This document shows positions 25,166-33,536 of a stretch of DNA of 64,000 nucleotides, piece after piece. Made by a program: the position numbers and the translations under genes. The notes beneath the pieces are model-generated. The model searched no databases and was not told the origin of the DNA. It worked only from the letters and a program-made list of their open reading frames with translations. Numbering within the stretch: position 1 is the stretch's first letter; every line of letters begins with the position of its first letter. This DNA comes from JBBSBL01 sp963735885 (GTDB lineage Bacteria > Actinomycetota > Thermoleophilia > Solirubrobacterales > Solirubrobacteraceae): positions 1 to 64,000 of the forward strand of contig CAVTMP010000005.1 of NCBI GenBank assembly GCA_963735885.1, given 5' to 3'.

Positions 25166-25495
25166 CTAGCGGAGGGCCGGCGCGGCGAGCGCCGGCGGCC
25201 CGCGGGATCCGCAGGCGTGCGCGATGAGCGCGGAGCGCAGCGCGAGACGTGCGGGCGGGCGGGGCAGGCGCAGGCGCGACAGCGCCCGCGGCGGCCGTGG
25301 CCGGCGCTCGGCGGCGAGGCGCAGGATCGCGTCCTCGCCGAGGTACCGGCCGAGCGCGAGCGGCAGGAGCAGCAGCAGCGTCGGCGCGGCGGCCCAGAGG
25401 CCGGCCGGGCCCCACGCGACGATCGCCGCCATCGTGGCGGCGAGGGCCAGCGCGAGCAGCGCGAGGCCGGGAGCGGGGCGTCGGGTCAACTGCAT
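25166..25495 (-). CDS. Small membrane protein near the copper genes
   Basis: A 109-residue protein with two hydrophobic segments (about residues 11-30 and 34-50) followed by a basic, proline-rich cytoplasmic-looking region (RRPRPPRALSRLRLPRPPAR). No family is recognised with confidence. No strong ribosome site is visible, and it could be partly eroded like its neighbours. Context only suggests an accessory role near copper and iron transport genes. Confidence 0.45.
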   Translation of the reverse strand: MQLTRRPAPGLALLALALAATMAAIVAWGPAGLWAAAPTLLLLLPLALGRYLGEDAILRLAAERRPRPPRALSRLRLPRPPARLALRSALIAHACGSRGPPALAAPALR

Positions 25496-25607
25496 CCCGT
25501 CGGGCAGGGTACTCGGTGGCCGCCGCGCTGGGCGCCGGTCGGCGTGTCGGCGCCCGCGCGGCCGGTCGCATCGCCGAATCCCGACCCCTGTGATAGAAGT
25601 TCGGGCG

Positions 25608-25632
25608 CCCTAACCGTTAGGGTCGCCTAACG
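25608..25632 (+). promoter_or_regulatory. Overlapping iron boxes (DtxR/IdeR type) before efeU
   Basis: CCCTAAC-C-GTTAGGG (25608-25622) is a 15-base palindrome. It overlaps a second one, CGTTAGG (25615-25621) / CCTAACG (25626-25632). TTAGG...CCTAA arms are the core of DtxR/IdeR iron boxes. They lie 28 bases before the efeU ATG, so iron-replete repression of iron uptake is expected. Confidence 0.65.
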
Positions 25633-25659
25633 CTCGGGAGCCGAGAGCCCACCGTCACG

Positions 25660-26907
25660 ATGCTGCCGTCATTCGTCATCACCCTCCGCGAAGGGGTCGA
25701 GGCCGCGCTGATCATCGGCATCGTGGCCGCCTTCCTCGTCCAGGAGGACCGTCGGGACGCGCTGCGGGGGATGTGGATCGGCGTCGGCATCGCGATCACC
25801 CTCTGCGCCGGGATCGGCATCGCCCTCGAGATCGTCGGCCAGGACCTCCCCCAGCGCCAGCAGGAGGGCCTGGAGACGATCGTCGCCCTCGTCGCCGTCG
25901 GGATGGTCACCTACATGATCGTCTGGATGAAGCGCCACGCCCGCGGGCTGAAGACCTCGCTGCGGGGCGAGGCCGCCACGGCGCTCGCCGCCGGATCGAC
26001 GATCGCGCTCGTCATGATGGCCTTCCTCGCCGTGCTGCGGGAGGGCTTCGAGACGGCCGTCTTCCTCACCGCCGTCTTCAACGGGTCCAGCGACACGGTG
26101 GCCGCGGGCGCCGGCGCCGTGCTCGGCCTCGTGGCCGCGGTGGCGATCGGCTACGCGCTCTACCGCGGCGGCGTGCGGATCAACCTCCAGCGCTTCTTCC
26201 GCATCACCGGCCTCGTCCTCGTCGTCGTGGCCGGCGGCCTGCTGGCGAGCGCCGTCCACACCGCCCACGAGGCCGGCTGGATCACGCACCTCCAGGACGA
26301 GGCCATCGACCTGGGGTGGCTCGTGCGGCCGGGGACGTGGACTGGGTCGCTCCTCACGGGCATCCTCGGCCTGCAGCCCCAGCCGGTCGTCGCCGAGGTC
26401 ATCGCCTGGCTCGTCTACGTCGTGCCGATGGCCGCGTTCGTCCTGTGGCCCGACCGCTGGCGCCGCACCGCGATGGCGCCGACGGCCACCATGGCGATCG
26501 GCGTCGTCGGGCTCATCGCCGCCGTCGTCGCCGGTGGCGAGGCGCAGGGGCCCGGCGGCGCGACCGGCGCGCCCGGCGGCCGGACGGCGGTCGCCATCGC
26601 CCTGAGCGACGACGGCTGCCGCCCCGCGGCGCCCGAAGTCCCGGCGGGCGCCGTCACCTTCACGGTCGCCAACACGGGCGGGGCGCGCGTGACCGAGTGG
26701 GAGATCCTCGAGGGCGACCGGATCCTCGGCGAGGTCGAGAACATCGCCCCCGGGACCTCGAAGTCCTTCTCCCTCACGCTGAAGCCCGGCTCCTACCGCG
26801 CCTACTGCCCGAACGGGAAGCGGACCGAGGGCGGCACCCTGACGGTCACCGGGAGCGGCGCCGCGGGACGGACGCCGGGCGGCCGCTCGGCGTCGGCCAC
26901 GCGCTGA
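25660..26907 (+). CDS. efeU: EfeU ferrous-iron permease fused to an EfeO-type cupredoxin domain
   Basis: A 415-residue protein. Residues 1-275 are an FTR1/EfeU permease with seven helices and two REGxE iron-binding motifs (LREGVEAALIIG near residue 7 and LREGFETAVFL near residue 126). Residues about 310-395 are a cupredoxin-like domain of the EfeO N-terminus: DDGCRPAAPEVPAGAVTFTV, VTEWEILEGDRILGEVENIA, and YCPNGKRTEGGTLTVTG. EfeO normally continues with an M75 metallopeptidase-like domain, which is missing. The fusion may be natural or a product of the deletion that removed the rest of efeO and efeB. EfeU imports iron after periplasmic oxidation by EfeB. Tandem iron boxes lie directly upstream. 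Confidence 0.82.
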   Translation: MLPSFVITLREGVEAALIIGIVAAFLVQEDRRDALRGMWIGVGIAITLCAGIGIALEIVGQDLPQRQQEGLETIVALVAVGMVTYMIVWMKRHARGLKTSLRGEAATALAAGSTIALVMMAFLAVLREGFETAVFLTAVFNGSSDTVAAGAGAVLGLVAAVAIGYALYRGGVRINLQRFFRITGLVLVVVAGGLLASAVHTAHEAGWITHLQDEAIDLGWLVRPGTWTGSLLTGILGLQPQPVVAEVIAWLVYVVPMAAFVLWPDRWRRTAMAPTATMAIGVVGLIAAVVAGGEAQGPGGATGAPGGRTAVAIALSDDGCRPAAPEVPAGAVTFTVANTGGARVTEWEILEGDRILGEVENIAPGTSKSFSLTLKPGSYRAYCPNGKRTEGGTLTVTGSGAAGRTPGGRSASATR

Positions 26908-26998
26908 ACGAGTACATCGTCCACACGGGCAGCGCGCTCTTCGCCGTGCCGCCGGGCGCCCGGCCGGGCTCCCACGTGGGCGAGACGCTCGTGTGAGG
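26886..26998 (+). pseudogene. C-terminal tail of EfeB (Dyp-type peroxidase)
   Basis: Overlapping the end of the EfeU/EfeO frame, another frame reads GVGHALNEYIVHTGSALFAV followed by PPGARPGSHVGETLV and a stop near 26996. The phrase EYIVHTGSALFAVPPG is the characteristic end of EfeB deferrochelatase/peroxidase. Nothing else of EfeB is present. The joint with EfeO lies at about 26860-26895, so around 2 kb of the usual efeUOB operon is inferred to be lost. Confidence 0.7.
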
Positions 26999-27015
26999 CG
27001 AACCGGGAACGACGA

Positions 27016-27048
27016 CGGGCCCGGAGCGGCGTCGCCGTCCCGGGCCCG
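27016..27048. terminator. Hairpin between efe remnant and exported basic protein
   Basis: CGGGCCCGG (27016-27024) and CCGGGCCCG (27040-27048) pair perfectly between convergent genes, with GGAGCGG-type loop bases between. It probably ends transcription from both sides. Confidence 0.55.
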
Positions 27049-27070
27049 CAACGTCAGCCGGCGACGAGCG

Positions 27071-27373
27071 TCAGCGGTGCTTCTTGGTGCAGTACTTCCG
27101 CTTGGCGGCGCGGGTCTTGGCCTTCTTGCACTTCGCGCGCTTCCGGGCGGCGGCGCGGCGCCTGGCGGCGGCGCGGCGCTTGGCGGCGGCGCGCTTCTTC
27201 GCGGCCGCCCGCTTGTTCTTGGCGAACGGATCCTGGTACTGGTTGTCGCCCGCGCCACGCGCGAACGAGGCGGTGGGCGCGACGGCCCCGGGGACGGCGA
27301 CCGCGGTGACGAGCAGCGCGACGGCGAACCGCCGGGCCCGCGTGCGGCGGGAGGAGGTAGGCATGTGGTTCAT
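27071..27373 (-). CDS. Exported Lys/Arg/Ala-rich protein
   Basis: A 100-residue protein with a signal peptide (residues 1-38; TRARRFAVALLVTAVAVPGA) and a mature part made of KRAAAKKRAAAKRRAAARRR-type repeats ending in two cysteines and KKHR. The repeats resemble histone H1-like tails but follow a secretion signal. It could bind anionic cell-wall polymer or DNA outside the cell; that is speculation. Either ATG (27373 or 27364) may be used. It is bordered by a hairpin and by tRNA-Leu. Confidence 0.6.
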   Translation of the reverse strand: MNHMPTSSRRTRARRFAVALLVTAVAVPGAVAPTASFARGAGDNQYQDPFAKNKRAAAKKRAAAKRRAAARRRAAARKRAKCKKAKTRAAKRKYCTKKHR

Positions 27374-27467
27374 GCTAGGTGAGACAACGCCGGCGCGCGG
27401 AAGTTTCGCGGCGATTCGATCGGCCGCCCGGATTCACACCCACCCCGGCGGCGCCGAGCCGGCCCGA

Positions 27468-27551
27468 TGCGGGCGGAGGGACTCGAACCCCCAAGGCCCG
27501 AAGGCCACCGGCTCCTAAGGCCGGCGTGTCTACCGGTTCCACCACGCCCGC
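27468..27551 (-). tRNA. tRNA-Leu (TAG)
   Basis: An 84-base minus-strand class II tRNA: acceptor GCGGGCG/CGCCCGC, anticodon stem CCGGC/GCCGG around CTTAGGA (anticodon TAG), long variable arm GGCCTTCGGGCC, T arm with TTCGAGT, discriminator A. Confidence 0.95.
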
Positions 27552-27629
27552 GCGGCCGTCGGGACGCCCCACGCCGGCGGGCACGAGGGGATGCGCGCGG
27601 CCGCGGCGCATTGTAGGGTCCCCGGCGGG

Positions 27630-28166
27630 ATGGAGAACGAGGGTGTGATCATCGAGCACCCGAACCGCGAGAAGCCGCAGTCGAAGGCGACGAAGGCGAC
27701 GGTGATCCTGCTGCTGGTCGTCTCCGCGGTTCTGATGCTCGTCGTGCTGCTGTTCGGCTGGTCGGTGCTCGAGGGGCAGAAGCTCATCTCCTTCGCCTAC
27801 GTGGTCGTCTACCTCGGGATGGCGTTCTACATCTCGCGCTGGAACCGCGGCGCGCTGCCGCTCGCGGCGGCGCTGGCGATCATCCTCGCGATCATCTGCG
27901 TCATCGCCGGCCCGGGCTGGTTCGAGCGGGACGGGCAGGGCTTCGCCCAGCCCGACACGATCTTCGGCGGCTCGGGGCTCGACGCGGACTTCCTCGGGCT
28001 CGTCACGCTGCTCATCGCGCCGGTCCAGATCCTGCTCATCGCCTTCTGCCTGCAGGGCTTCCGTCAGGCCTGGAACGTCGAGCTCGAGGTGCCGGCGGAC
28101 CAGGCGCGCGGCGGCGCCGGGCGACCACCGGGCCCCGACCCGTCCGCGCCGCCCGCCCCCGCCTGA
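27630..28166 (+). CDS. Hypothetical four-helix membrane protein
   Basis: A 178-residue protein with four hydrophobic helices (about residues 22-44, 50-66, 72-93 and 118-142) and a proline-rich cytoplasmic tail. It begins MENEGVIIEHPNREKPQSKA. No family is recognised. TAGGGT (27614-27619) ends 10 bases before the ATG, in line with the local promoter pattern. It lies between two tRNA-Leu genes. Confidence 0.7.
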   Translation: MENEGVIIEHPNREKPQSKATKATVILLLVVSAVLMLVVLLFGWSVLEGQKLISFAYVVVYLGMAFYISRWNRGALPLAAALAIILAIICVIAGPGWFERDGQGFAQPDTIFGGSGLDADFLGLVTLLIAPVQILLIAFCLQGFRQAWNVELEVPADQARGGAGRPPGPDPSAPPAPA

Positions 28167-28214
28167 GCGACGCTCGGGGGATCGGGCCGGCGGCCGCGTA
28201 GAATCGGCGGGCGC

Positions 28215-28300
28215 GCGGCGGTGGTGGAATCTGGTCAGACACGGGGCCCTCAAAAGGCCCTGCCCGCAAGGGCGTGTGGGTTCGAGTCCCACCCGCCGCA
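28215..28300 (+). tRNA. tRNA-Leu (CAA)
   Basis: An 86-base class II tRNA: acceptor GCGGCGG/CCGCCGC, anticodon stem GGGCC/GGCCC around CTCAAAA (anticodon CAA), variable arm TGCCCGCAAGGGCG, T arm GTGGG-TTCGAGT-CCCAC, discriminator A. Confidence 0.95.
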
Positions 28301-28348
28301 TCGCACCGCCGACCCCGGACGATTCCCCGGCGCCGCGGCGGGCCCGGG

Positions 28349-29128
28349 TCAGCCCACCACGGCGGCGAGGCTCGACGCCAGCGCGGGCGGCGCGGCGAGC
28401 ACCCCGTCCGGCAGCGGGCCGGCCGCGGGCAGCGGGCGCACCTCCAGCCCGGCCCGCCCGCAGACCAGCGCGCCGGCGGCGACGTCCCAGCGGTTGACGC
28501 CACGCTCGAAGTACGCGTCGTAGCGGCCGGCGGCGGTCCAGCACAGGTCGAGCGCCGCGCTGCCCAGGCGCCGGATGTCCCGCACGCGCGGGAGCAGCCG
28601 GGCGACGATCTCGGCCTGGGCCGCGCGCGTGGTCTCGTCGTAGGCGAAGCCGGTGGCGACCATCGCCGTCGCGAGATCGGCGCGGTCCGAGCCGCTCAGG
28701 ACCTGTCCGCCGAGTCGCGCGGCGCCGTCCCGGGTGGCGGAGAACTCTTCACCGCGCACCGGGTCGAGCACGACGCCGGCGAGCGTGCCCCCCGCGGCCT
28801 CGCAGGCGACGCTCACGGCCCACTGCGGGATCCCGAACAGGTAGTTGACGGTGCCGTCGAGCGGGTCGACGACCCAGCGCAGGCCGCTCTCGCCGCCGGC
28901 CTCCCCGCCCTCCTCGCCGAGCACCGCGTCGTCCGGGCGCCGCGCCGCCAGCACCCCGCGGATCGCGCGCTCGGCGGCGAGGTCGGCCGCGCTGACGAGA
29001 TCGGTCGGCGTGCTCTTCGCGCGCACGTCCTGCGCGACCTCGCCGGCCCGCGCTCGCAGGACCTCCCCGGCGGCGGCGGCCGCCTCCCGCGCGACGGCGA
29101 GCAGCGCGGCCGGATCCGGCTCGCTCAC
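28349..29128 (-). CDS. Inositol monophosphatase family protein
   Basis: A 259-residue phosphatase. Metal-binding motifs are GEEGGE-type (AVLGEEGGEAG), DPLDGTVNYLFG (the family's DPxDGTxN) and NRWDVAAGALV (WDxAAG). It hydrolyses inositol-1-phosphate or related sugar phosphates, or acts as histidinol phosphatase as some actinobacterial members do. The GTG start at 29128 overlaps the stop of the amidase as GTGA. The pairing with an amidase gives no clear pathway. Confidence 0.9.
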   Translation of the reverse strand: MSEPDPAALLAVAREAAAAAGEVLRARAGEVAQDVRAKSTPTDLVSAADLAAERAIRGVLAARRPDDAVLGEEGGEAGGESGLRWVVDPLDGTVNYLFGIPQWAVSVACEAAGGTLAGVVLDPVRGEEFSATRDGAARLGGQVLSGSDRADLATAMVATGFAYDETTRAAQAEIVARLLPRVRDIRRLGSAALDLCWTAAGRYDAYFERGVNRWDVAAGALVCGRAGLEVRPLPAAGPLPDGVLAAPPALASSLAAVVG

Positions 29129-30507
29129 GCCGCGAGCGGCGGGCGGCGGTCGGCCCAGGGCCGCTCGGCCTCGATCTGCGCGGCGAGCGAGAGCAGCGTG
29201 GCCTCGCCGTCGCGCCTGCCGACGAGCTGCACGGCGAGCGGCAGGCCGCGGTCGGCGACGCCGAAGGGCACGGCGGCGGCGGGCTGCCCCGTCACGTTCC
29301 ACACCCCCGTGTACGGCGTGAACTGCGCGGCGCGGTTGACGGTCCACAGCGCCCCGCGGCCCTCGAACTGCTCGATCTCGAAGGGCAGCGCGGCGAGCGC
29401 CGGCTGGAGCAGCACGTCGCAGTCGCGCCACGCCTCGCCGATCCGCGCGGCGAACGCCGGCTCGTCCGCCCGGAGCGCGGCGAGCCGGCTGGGCGGGACG
29501 AGCGCGCCGAGGCGCTTCATCCCCCGCGTGCGGCGCTCGAGCCGCCGCTGGTCGGGCATCGCCGCGGCGTCGTCGTGGATGCCGCGCAGGTAGCGGGCGA
29601 GAACGTGGAAGAAGGCGGGGCCCCAGTCGAGGTCGCGCTCGACGACGTCGTGGCCGAGCCCGCGGAGCATCGCGATGGCCTCCTCGTAGGCGCGGATCGG
29701 CTCGGCCGCGACCGGCCCCGGCACGACGAGGTTCCGCGACGCCGCGATGCGCAGCTTCCCGGGAGGCGTGCGGGCGGCCTCCGCGTAGCGAACGCCCTCG
29801 GGCACGTCGGCGGCGACGTCGAGGAAGAACGCGGCGTCCGCGACGCTCCGGGTCAGCGGGCCGTAGTGGTTGAGGCCGTGCCAGCCCTCCCGACTGGGCG
29901 CCAGCGGGATCCGGTCCCGCTGGGGCTTGAGGCCGAAGAGCCCGCAGCACGCCGCCGGGATGCGCACCGAGCCGGCGCCGTCGGACCCGAGCGCCGCCGG
30001 CACGAGACCGGCGGCCACCGCCGCGCCCGACCCGCCGCTCGAGCCCCCCGGGGAGCGGGTGTCGTCCCACGGGTTGCGCGTCACGCCGAAGGCGGCGGAC
30101 TCCGTGAACGGGAAGATCATGAGCTCGGGCACGTTGGTCTTGCCGACGACGATCGCCCCCGCCGCGCGAAGGCGGCGGACGACCTCGGCGTCCTCACGCC
30201 GCGGGGCGGGGTCGTGGGCCGCGCTTCCGTAGGCGGTGACCTCCCCGGCGACGTCGACGTCGTCCTTGATCGCCACCGGCACCCCGAGCAGCGGCCGCTC
30301 GTCACCGGCGTCGAGGCGCGCCTGGGCCTGGTCGGCCTCGGCGAGCGCGCGCTCCCCCAGCACCACGCGGAAGGCACGGAGCCGCCGGTCGAGGCGATCG
30401 ATGCGGCGCAGCGAGGTCTCGACCGCCTCGCGCGCCGAGACCTCGCGGGCGCGGACCAGCTCCGCCTGGCGGGCGAGTCCGGCGAAGGCGAGGTCGGCCG
30501 GCTCCAT
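29125..30507 (-). CDS. Amidase (amidase-signature family)
   Basis: A 460-residue amidase-signature enzyme. The catalytic Ser-cisSer-Lys triad is visible: Lys in LGVPVAIKDDVDV, the first serine in SPGGSSGGSGAAVAAG, and the nucleophile in LGSDGAGSVRIPAACCGLFG. It hydrolyses amides or esters; it is not clearly GatA because no gatB/gatC lie nearby. TAGGAT ends 9 bases before the ATG. It is co-translated with the inositol monophosphatase gene. Confidence 0.92.
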   Translation of the reverse strand: MEPADLAFAGLARQAELVRAREVSAREAVETSLRRIDRLDRRLRAFRVVLGERALAEADQAQARLDAGDERPLLGVPVAIKDDVDVAGEVTAYGSAAHDPAPRREDAEVVRRLRAAGAIVVGKTNVPELMIFPFTESAAFGVTRNPWDDTRSPGGSSGGSGAAVAAGLVPAALGSDGAGSVRIPAACCGLFGLKPQRDRIPLAPSREGWHGLNHYGPLTRSVADAAFFLDVAADVPEGVRYAEAARTPPGKLRIAASRNLVVPGPVAAEPIRAYEEAIAMLRGLGHDVVERDLDWGPAFFHVLARYLRGIHDDAAAMPDQRRLERRTRGMKRLGALVPPSRLAALRADEPAFAARIGEAWRDCDVLLQPALAALPFEIEQFEGRGALWTVNRAAQFTPYTGVWNVTGQPAAAVPFGVADRGLPLAVQLVGRRDGEATLLSLAAQIEAERPWADRRPPLAA

Positions 30508-30522
30508 CTCGCCCGGATCCTA
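30508..30522 (-). promoter_or_regulatory. Leaderless-type promoter of the amidase operon
   Basis: TAGGAT (30522-30517, minus strand) lies 9 bases before the ATG at 30507. Confidence 0.45.
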
Positions 30523-30583
30523 CGCAAAGTCGTTCATCCCTCTTCAGTCCGCCGGCGCCGCTGCCGATGGAGCCGGCAGCGCC

Positions 30584-33508
30584 GTGAGCGGCCGACCCCT
30601 CAGCCTGCCCCCGGATCACCCCGCCTCCGACCCGACGGCGGACGGCGCGCTGGCCGCGACCGAGCCCCGCGAGGCGAGCGGCGCCACGGTGCGGGTGCTG
30701 CTGGCCTACGTCGAGCGGGAGGGGGGAACGGCCGCGCTGGACGACGTGCTCGCGCGCGCCGGGATGGGCGGCCGCGAGCCGGAGCTGCGCGACGAGGCCC
30801 GCTGGTGGTCGCGGGACACGAAGCTCCGGCTGCTCCGCGCGGCGAGCGCGGTGCTCGGCGACCCCGACGTGCCGCGGGCGCTCGGCGAGCAGGCGGTCGA
30901 CCTCGGCGCCGGGCACGCCGTGCGCCTCGTCCTCGCGGCGCTCGGCTCGCCGCGCGCGGTGTACGCCCAGATCGGCCGGGCCTGCGCGCGCTTCACCGCC
31001 ACCCTGCGCCTCGAGCCGCTCGTCGTCCGTCGCTCCCATGCCCGCGTCCGCGCGGTGCAGGCGCCGGGCTTCACCGCGGACGAGGTCGAGTGCGCCTACG
31101 ACGCCGGACTGCTGGCGGCGGTTCCGCGGCTCTTCGGCCTCCCCGCGGCGCGGGTTCGGCACACCCGCTGCGAGGCGCGCGGCGACGCGGAGTGTCTCTA
31201 CGAGGTCGCCTGGGAGGTGGAGCGCCGCTGGCCCGACCGCCTCGCCGCGGGCGTCGGGGCGCTCGGCGCCGCCGGGCTCGCCGTGGCGGCGGCCGCCGAT
31301 CCCGCGCTGCTGCCCGCGGCCGGCGGGCTCGCGGCGGTCGGCCTCGGCGTCGTGCTCTGGCGCGGCCAGGCCGCCGGGCTCCGCGACCGCCGCCGCCTCG
31401 AGGCGGAGGTCGAGCGCCAGGCGGAGGCGGCCGGGCGCCTGACGCTCTCGCTGCAGGACCTGGTCTCCGGCCTGCGCCTGGACGAGGTCGCCGAGAAGGT
31501 GCTGGCGAACGCGCGCTGGGTGCTCGGCGGCAGCGACTACCTCCTGCTCCTCGACGACGGGCACGGCCCGCGCTGCCGCGGCGCCTGGCACCTCCCGCCC
31601 GACGTCGTCGCGGCGATCGAGGCCTGGGCCGAGTCCGCCGGGGCGATGAACGAGCCGCGCCTGGCCGACGACCTCGCCTACGTGCCCGGGCTCGAGCGCC
31701 TGCCCGGCCATCCCGCCTTCCCGATCGGGTCCCTCTGCTCGGCTCCGCTGCGCTGGCGCGAGGAGCGCCTGGGCGTGATCGTGGCCCTCTCCCCCGCCCC
31801 GTGGACGTTCCTCGGCGTGGACCTCGACATGCTCGCGTTCTACGCCACCCAGGCGTCGGTGGCGGTGGCCAACGCGCGGCTCTACTCCGAGCAGGAGGAC
31901 CGCGCGAGCCGCGACGCCCTCACCGGGCTGCTGAACCATCGCGAGTTCCACGAGCGGGTGAGCGCGGAGATCGAGCGTGCGCGTCGCCACGCCGCCCGCT
32001 TCAGCGTCGTCCTCATCGATCTCGACTCCTTCAAGCTCGTCAACGACCTCGCGGGCCATGCGGCCGGGGACCGCGTGCTCCGCGACGTCGCGCACGCCCT
32101 CGAGGACAGCGCCCGGGGCTCCGACGTCGTCTTCCGCCTCGGCGGCGACGAGTTCGCGTTCCTGCTGCCGGAGACCGGGGCGCCCGCCGCCGCGGAGGTC
32201 GCGGCACGCGCCCGGGGGGCGGTCGCCGCGATCGACTCGCGCACCGGCGCGTCCTACGGCATCGCGGCGTGGCCGGAGGACGGGCCGGCGAAGGACGCCC
32301 TGCTCGCCCGGGCCGACGCCGCGCTCTACGCGATGAAGTGGAACGGCGGGCGACCGGCCGACGGGCAGGGCGGTGCCGCGGAGGACGAGGAGGCGGCGCA
32401 CGAGTACCTCGCCCTCGCGGCGGCGGCGATCCAGTCCGCCCACCAGCGTGAGCGCCTGGGCGTGGCGAGCCGGCTCTCGGCGAAGCTCGCACCGCTCATG
32501 GACCCGGTCGAGATCTGCCGCGCGACCGTCGAGGAGCTCCACCACTCCTTCGACTACCACCTCGCCGACATCCACCGGCTCGACGCGGGCGCGACGCTGC
32601 GGCTCGTGGCCGGCGCGGGCCCCGTCATGGACGAGCTCGACCCGGCGCGCCCGTGGGCGCAATCGATCGGCACGGGCGTCTGCGGCCGGGTGGCGCGCGA
32701 GGGCCGGGCACAGCTCGTGCGGGACACGGCACAGGATCCCGACTTCCTCGGGCCGCACGGGCCGTCGAACCGTCCGGGCTCCGAGCTCTGCCTGCCGATC
32801 CGCGTCGACGGGCGGCTGTGGGGGGTCCTCAACCTCGAGCAGGAGGCCGTCGACGGCTTCTCCGCCGACGACGCGCTGCTGGCGGACACGGTGGCGGCCC
32901 AGGCGGGGGCCGCCCTCCACCGCTCGGCGCTCTACGGCGAGCTGGAGGGGGCGTTCACCGCCACGCTGGCCGCGCTGTCCGACGCGCTCGAGGCCAACGA
33001 CGCCTACACCGCCGCCCACGCGCGCGAGGTCGCCGATCTCGCCGCGCGGGTCGGCGCCCGTCTCGGGATGGACGCCGAGGCGCGGCGCACGCTCGGCTAC
33101 GGCGCGCTGCTGCACGACATCGGCAAGATCGCCCTGCACCCGGACATCCTCGGCAAGCCGGGGCCGCTCGACCCGGGCGAGATGGCGGAGATCCGCCGCC
33201 ACACCGTCGTCGGCGCGCGGCTGCTGCGGCACATCCCGTTCTTCGCGGGCGTGCATCCGCTCGTGCGCTCGGCCCACGAGCGCTGGGACGGGCAGGGCTA
33301 TCCCGATGGGCTCGTCGCGGAGGACATCCCGCTCGGCGCCCGGGTCATCTGCGCCTGCGACGCGTTCCAGGCCATGACCTCCGACCGGCCCTACCGCGCG
33401 GCCATGCCGCGGGAGCGGGCCGTGGACGAGCTGCGCCGGAACGCCGGCTCGCAGTTCGACCCGGCGGTCGTCGCGGCGCTGCTGGCCGAGCTGGAGGACG
33501 AGGCGTAG
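30584..33508 (+). CDS. Cyclic-di-GMP enzyme: V4R-like, GAF, GGDEF, GAF, HD-GYP
   Basis: A 974-residue signalling protein. Order: an N-terminal domain (about residues 30-205) ending in a V4R-like RHTRCEARGDAECLYEVAWE; two hydrophobic helices (about 215-265); a GAF domain; a GGDEF domain with RLGGDEFAFLLP preceded by an RGSD inhibitory site five residues upstream; a second GAF domain; and a C-terminal HD-GYP domain with LLHDIGKIALHP and HERWDGQGYP. Both synthesis and breakdown of cyclic di-GMP look catalytically intact. The cysteines and histidine in the V4R-like part could sense a ligand or metal. GTG 30584 is the chosen start, in the gap after the divergent amidase promoter; ATG codons further on would truncate the first domain. 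Confidence 0.9.
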   Translation: MSGRPLSLPPDHPASDPTADGALAATEPREASGATVRVLLAYVEREGGTAALDDVLARAGMGGREPELRDEARWWSRDTKLRLLRAASAVLGDPDVPRALGEQAVDLGAGHAVRLVLAALGSPRAVYAQIGRACARFTATLRLEPLVVRRSHARVRAVQAPGFTADEVECAYDAGLLAAVPRLFGLPAARVRHTRCEARGDAECLYEVAWEVERRWPDRLAAGVGALGAAGLAVAAAADPALLPAAGGLAAVGLGVVLWRGQAAGLRDRRRLEAEVERQAEAAGRLTLSLQDLVSGLRLDEVAEKVLANARWVLGGSDYLLLLDDGHGPRCRGAWHLPPDVVAAIEAWAESAGAMNEPRLADDLAYVPGLERLPGHPAFPIGSLCSAPLRWREERLGVIVALSPAPWTFLGVDLDMLAFYATQASVAVANARLYSEQEDRASRDALTGLLNHREFHERVSAEIERARRHAARFSVVLIDLDSFKLVNDLAGHAAGDRVLRDVAHALEDSARGSDVVFRLGGDEFAFLLPETGAPAAAEVAARARGAVAAIDSRTGASYGIAAWPEDGPAKDALLARADAALYAMKWNGGRPADGQGGAAEDEEAAHEYLALAAAAIQSAHQRERLGVASRLSAKLAPLMDPVEICRATVEELHHSFDYHLADIHRLDAGATLRLVAGAGPVMDELDPARPWAQSIGTGVCGRVAREGRAQLVRDTAQDPDFLGPHGPSNRPGSELCLPIRVDGRLWGVLNLEQEAVDGFSADDALLADTVAAQAGAALHRSALYGELEGAFTATLAALSDALEANDAYTAAHAREVADLAARVGARLGMDAEARRTLGYGALLHDIGKIALHPDILGKPGPLDPGEMAEIRRHTVVGARLLRHIPFFAGVHPLVRSAHERWDGQGYPDGLVAEDIPLGARVICACDAFQAMTSDRPYRAAMPRERAVDELRRNAGSQFDPAVVAALLAELEDEA

Positions 33509-33536
33509 CGGTCCGTCCCGGCCCGGCGCGGCTGGC

